Assembly (NCBI GenBank): GCA_030447505.1
Contig: JAUJOT010000005.1
Span: 356,704 to 420,703, forward strand
Source: Solirubrobacteraceae bacterium
Lineage (GTDB): Bacteria > Actinomycetota > Thermoleophilia > Solirubrobacterales > Solirubrobacteraceae
Length of the DNA: 64,000 nucleotides
Reading direction: 5' to 3'
How positions within the stretch are numbered: position 1 is the stretch's first letter; each line of letters opens with the position of its first letter. Below, piece by piece: positions 62,177 through 64,000 of this stretch. The notes beneath the pieces were generated by a model, which worked only from the letters and a program-made list of their open reading frames with translations, did no database searches and was not told the origin of the DNA. The translations under genes were made by a program, and so were the position numbers.

Positions 62177-62476
62177 ATGAGCAAGACCACGCTCACCGTC
62201 ATCACCGTTGTGGAGATCGTTGCGCTCGTTGGCGTTCTCGGCGTATATCTGATCGTCGTCGCGGCGGGCCTGCGCTCGATCGTCTCCACGCTCGCGGAGG
62301 TGACCTTCGGCGCGTACGCCGTCGAGCGCCAGCTGCGCGCGGCTCCCGCCAACCTCCGCAGCGTGCAGGTCGGGCTGACGGACGTCGTGACGGTCCTGCC
62401 GACGCTCTCTGACGCCATCGAGCGCAAGACCGGCAGACCAACATCAAGCTCTCCTGGACCGCCAACATCATCCTGA
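62177..62476 (+). CDS. Small membrane protein, single N-terminal helix
   Basis: 99 residues; GGAGGG before the ATG. One membrane helix (LTVITVVEIVALVGVLGVYL) and an amphipathic region with VTFGAYAVERQLRAAPANLR then SVQVGLTDVVTVLP, recurring in unannotated actinobacterial proteins. The last ~15 residues (GRPTSSSPGPPTSS) look out of frame, so the true C-terminus may be shifted. Function unknown. Confidence 0.5.
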   Translation: MSKTTLTVITVVEIVALVGVLGVYLIVVAAGLRSIVSTLAEVTFGAYAVERQLRAAPANLRSVQVGLTDVVTVLPTLSDAIERKTGRPTSSSPGPPTSS

Positions 62477-62847
62477 TCGCGGTCGTCATCCCGTAGGGTC
62501 GCCAGCACAATCCCGGTGTGGCCCGCGGCGTTGCGGCGCGCGACGCGACGGGTCGTCACCGGGCAATCACCGTCGCCAGGCGCGCATGTCCGCCGCGTCA
62601 TTTTCGGCGCCGCGCACAGGCCCGGGCCGATCGAGGCCCGGGCCGATCGCGAACGCCGGCCGTCAGCGTCAGCACGTTGAGCGCGATCAGCGCCAGCACG
62701 GCGATCGTCGAAGACCAGCCGCCGCGAAAGCCGGCGGATCGCTGAACACCTCAGCCGCATCTGGCGCGGCCTGCCGCGCACAGCAACGCTGAGTGCGGCA
62801 GCACGGCTGCGCCTGCGCCGGCCGCGCGACATGATCGGCGGAAACGC
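62477..62847. other. Gene-free stretch
   Basis: About 370 bases with no recognised gene. A direct duplication of GGCCCGGGCCGATCG (near 62619 and 62634) is the only pattern noted. Confidence 0.35.
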
Positions 62848-63072
62848 TCAGTGCGCACGGGCGCGCCGGTTGCCCATGAAGTCCAGACCCATCAGCGGTC
62901 CGAACACGCAGAAGTTGAAGATGCCGGCGCTGAGCGGCACCAACCCAACAGCGGCGACGATCAGGCCGCCGAGATCCTTGATCACGAACAGGCCAACGGC
63001 GACCAGCGCGCCGCCGGCGATGATCCGAATCAGCCGGCCGGGAAACGAACGCATAAAGCAGACAAACGCCAT
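62848..63072 (-). CDS. DUF2892 / YgaP-like membrane protein
   Basis: 74 residues with a perfect GGAGGAGGT ribosome-binding site. FPGRLIRIIAGGALVAVGLF and LGGLIVAAVGLVPLSAGIFN are the two helices, ending FCVFGPLMGLDFMG. DUF2892 domains occur alone or on rhodaneses such as YgaP (the nearby sulfur operon is 4 kb away). Note the conserved Cys before the last motif. Confidence 0.82.
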   Translation of the reverse strand: MAFVCFMRSFPGRLIRIIAGGALVAVGLFVIKDLGGLIVAAVGLVPLSAGIFNFCVFGPLMGLDFMGNRRARAH

Positions 63073-63204
63073 TGCTACCTCCTCCAGAACGCGGCGACAC
63101 GATCGTCACCGCCACACCCCTTAAGACGAACCCTAACCGGCACGGCGGGTACCCTTCAGTGCGCTCGAAATGCCGTGATCTTGCGTCCCGCTGCGCTCAC
63201 CGCG

Positions 63205-64000
63205 TCAGGCGGTGCGGGACGCGGGGCGGCGGCGCGTTCGCGTCGTCTGTCCGGCCTCGTCGCGGATCTCGCCGACGAGTTCTTCGAGCACGTCCTCGAG
63301 CGCGACGACGCCGATCGTGCTGCCGTTGGCGTCGGTGACGCGGGCGAGGTGGGCGCCGCTTTGCTGCATCGTGCTGAGGATCTTGCGCAGCCGATCGTTG
63401 TGGCTGACGGTCGGTAGCGCTCGGATCCAGGAGCGGGCGATCGGGCGGTTGCGGTGCAGGTCTTTGAACTCCAGGACGTCCTTGAGATGCAGGTAGCCGA
63501 TCAGCTCGCCGTCTTTGCGGACGGGGAAGCGCGAGTAGCCGGTTCGGGCGGCGAGCTGCTCGAGCTCGGCGGGTGTCACGGTGTCGTGCACGGTGACGAG
63601 GTCTTGCGTGGGTATGAGCACGGATCGGGCGTCGCGCTCTTCGAACTTCAGCGCACCGACGAGCAGCCGTCCCTCGTGCGCGTCAAGCAGCCCCTCGCGG
63701 CGTGACTGCTCGACCAGGCCGGCGACCTCGTCGCGCGTGAACGCGCTTGTCACCTCGTCTTGTGGCGTGACGCCGGCGAGCCGCAGGGTGGCGTTGGCGA
63801 TCCCGCGTCGTGAGAAGACCGGCGGGCGCATGTCCCGGTAGCAGCACGCGCGCGGCGGGGCGCGCCCGACCGCGGCGCCGGCGGGGCCCGCGTGCGCGCG
63901 GTTGGTGGGGACCCACTCCCCGACGACGGCGAGCAGGGACGTAAACCTCGACAGCGCGATCGCAAACCCGCGAGGGGGCAGAGTAAGGCAGAGCCTCGGG
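63205..64000 (-). CDS. CNNM/CorC-type CBS-domain protein, 5' end outside window
   Basis: The frame is open to the right edge, so the start lies beyond 64000. Upstream residues (LSRFTSLLAVVGEWVPTNRA) are the end of a CNNM (DUF21) membrane domain with a degenerate helix. Then RRGIANATLRLAGVTPQDEV leads to the CBS pair: VTSAFTRDEVAGLVEQSR, RSVLIPTQDLVTVHDTVTPA, YSRFPVRKDGELIGYLHLKD and GVVALEDVLEELVGEIRDEA. No TerC or CorC_HlyC C-terminal domain follows. The family is linked to Mg/Co transport. An ATG at 63831 would skip the membrane part. Confidence 0.75.
   Translation of the reverse strand, partial: PRLCLTLPPRGFAIALSRFTSLLAVVGEWVPTNRAHAGPAGAAVGRAPPRACCYRDMRPPVFSRRGIANATLRLAGVTPQDEVTSAFTRDEVAGLVEQSRREGLLDAHEGRLLVGALKFEERDARSVLIPTQDLVTVHDTVTPAELEQLAARTGYSRFPVRKDGELIGYLHLKDVLEFKDLHRNRPIARSWIRALPTVSHNDRLRKILSTMQQSGAHLARVTDANGSTIGVVALEDVLEELVGEIRDEAGQTTRTRRRPASRTA

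Noticed and set aside
1..64000. tRNA or rRNA genes and riboswitches
   Set aside because: Scanning by eye for anticodon-arm/TTCGAATC-type T-loops and for known riboswitch cores found nothing convincing; a covariance-model scan would be needed to exclude them.

Overview
The window is very GC-rich (about 70% by eye), with actinobacterial-looking codon use and many families common in Actinomycetota: DUF427, DUF2231, DUF4383, a penicillin-acylase homologue, an ECF sigma factor carrying its own zinc finger, and GC-rich IS3/IS21/IS481 elements. A deep-branching soil actinobacterium of the Thermoleophilia/Solirubrobacterales type fits best. That placement is inference; no rRNA or tRNA gene was seen.

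Layout. 0-13.5 kb is mostly chromosomal: DUF4383 (cut by the window edge), a broken DUF427 gene, a DoxX-type membrane protein with a transposase-like helix-turn-helix tail, a tyrosine recombinase, ferritin divergent from a small Cys-motif protein across a dyad operator, two beta-propeller-type proteins, an SDR, a lone multiubiquitin-like beta-grasp protein, DUF892, DUF2231, and a secreted subtilase plus secreted esterase in tandem. 13.6-23 kb is a decay and insertion zone: a dead Phd/RelE pair, a rearranged DUF2254 remnant, three nested IS3-family insertions whose order can be read from target duplications, and a Tn3-family transposon with a tyrosine recombinase that has cut an Hsp20 gene. 23-32.5 kb is chromosomal: calcium-repeat protein, atypical SDR with zinc ribbon, GlsB, phosphoglycerate kinase, B12-radical SAM protein. 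32.5-34.4 kb holds an intact IS481 element and an IS110 stump with a candidate bridge-RNA structure upstream. 34.4-48.1 kb includes a HipA-like/DUF3037 pair, cytochrome P450, DUF998, GNAT, penicillin acylase, RCC1-like protein, methyltransferases and a broken GCS2 ligase. 48.3-51.5 kb is a complete IS21 element inside a DUF2294 gene. 51.6-55 kb has an isochorismatase fusion, an IS481 relic, a serine recombinase and a hicBA module. 55-58.7 kb is a sulfane-sulfur operon (ArsR regulator, MBL-rhodanese, TauE/SafE, OsmC, rhodanese). 59-64 kb holds an AhpD-methyltransferase fusion, an ABM protein, an ECF sigma factor, small membrane proteins and a CNNM/CBS protein cut by the right edge.

Two points stand out. 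Many otherwise well-conserved genes are broken by single-base indels in short C or G runs, so either this is a region of decay or the assembly carries homopolymer errors. The most promising candidates for undescribed biology are the HipA-like/DUF3037 pair, the orphan multiubiquitin protein, the IS110 leader RNA and the domain fusions (DoxX-HTH, AhpD-methyltransferase, isochorismatase-PRC).
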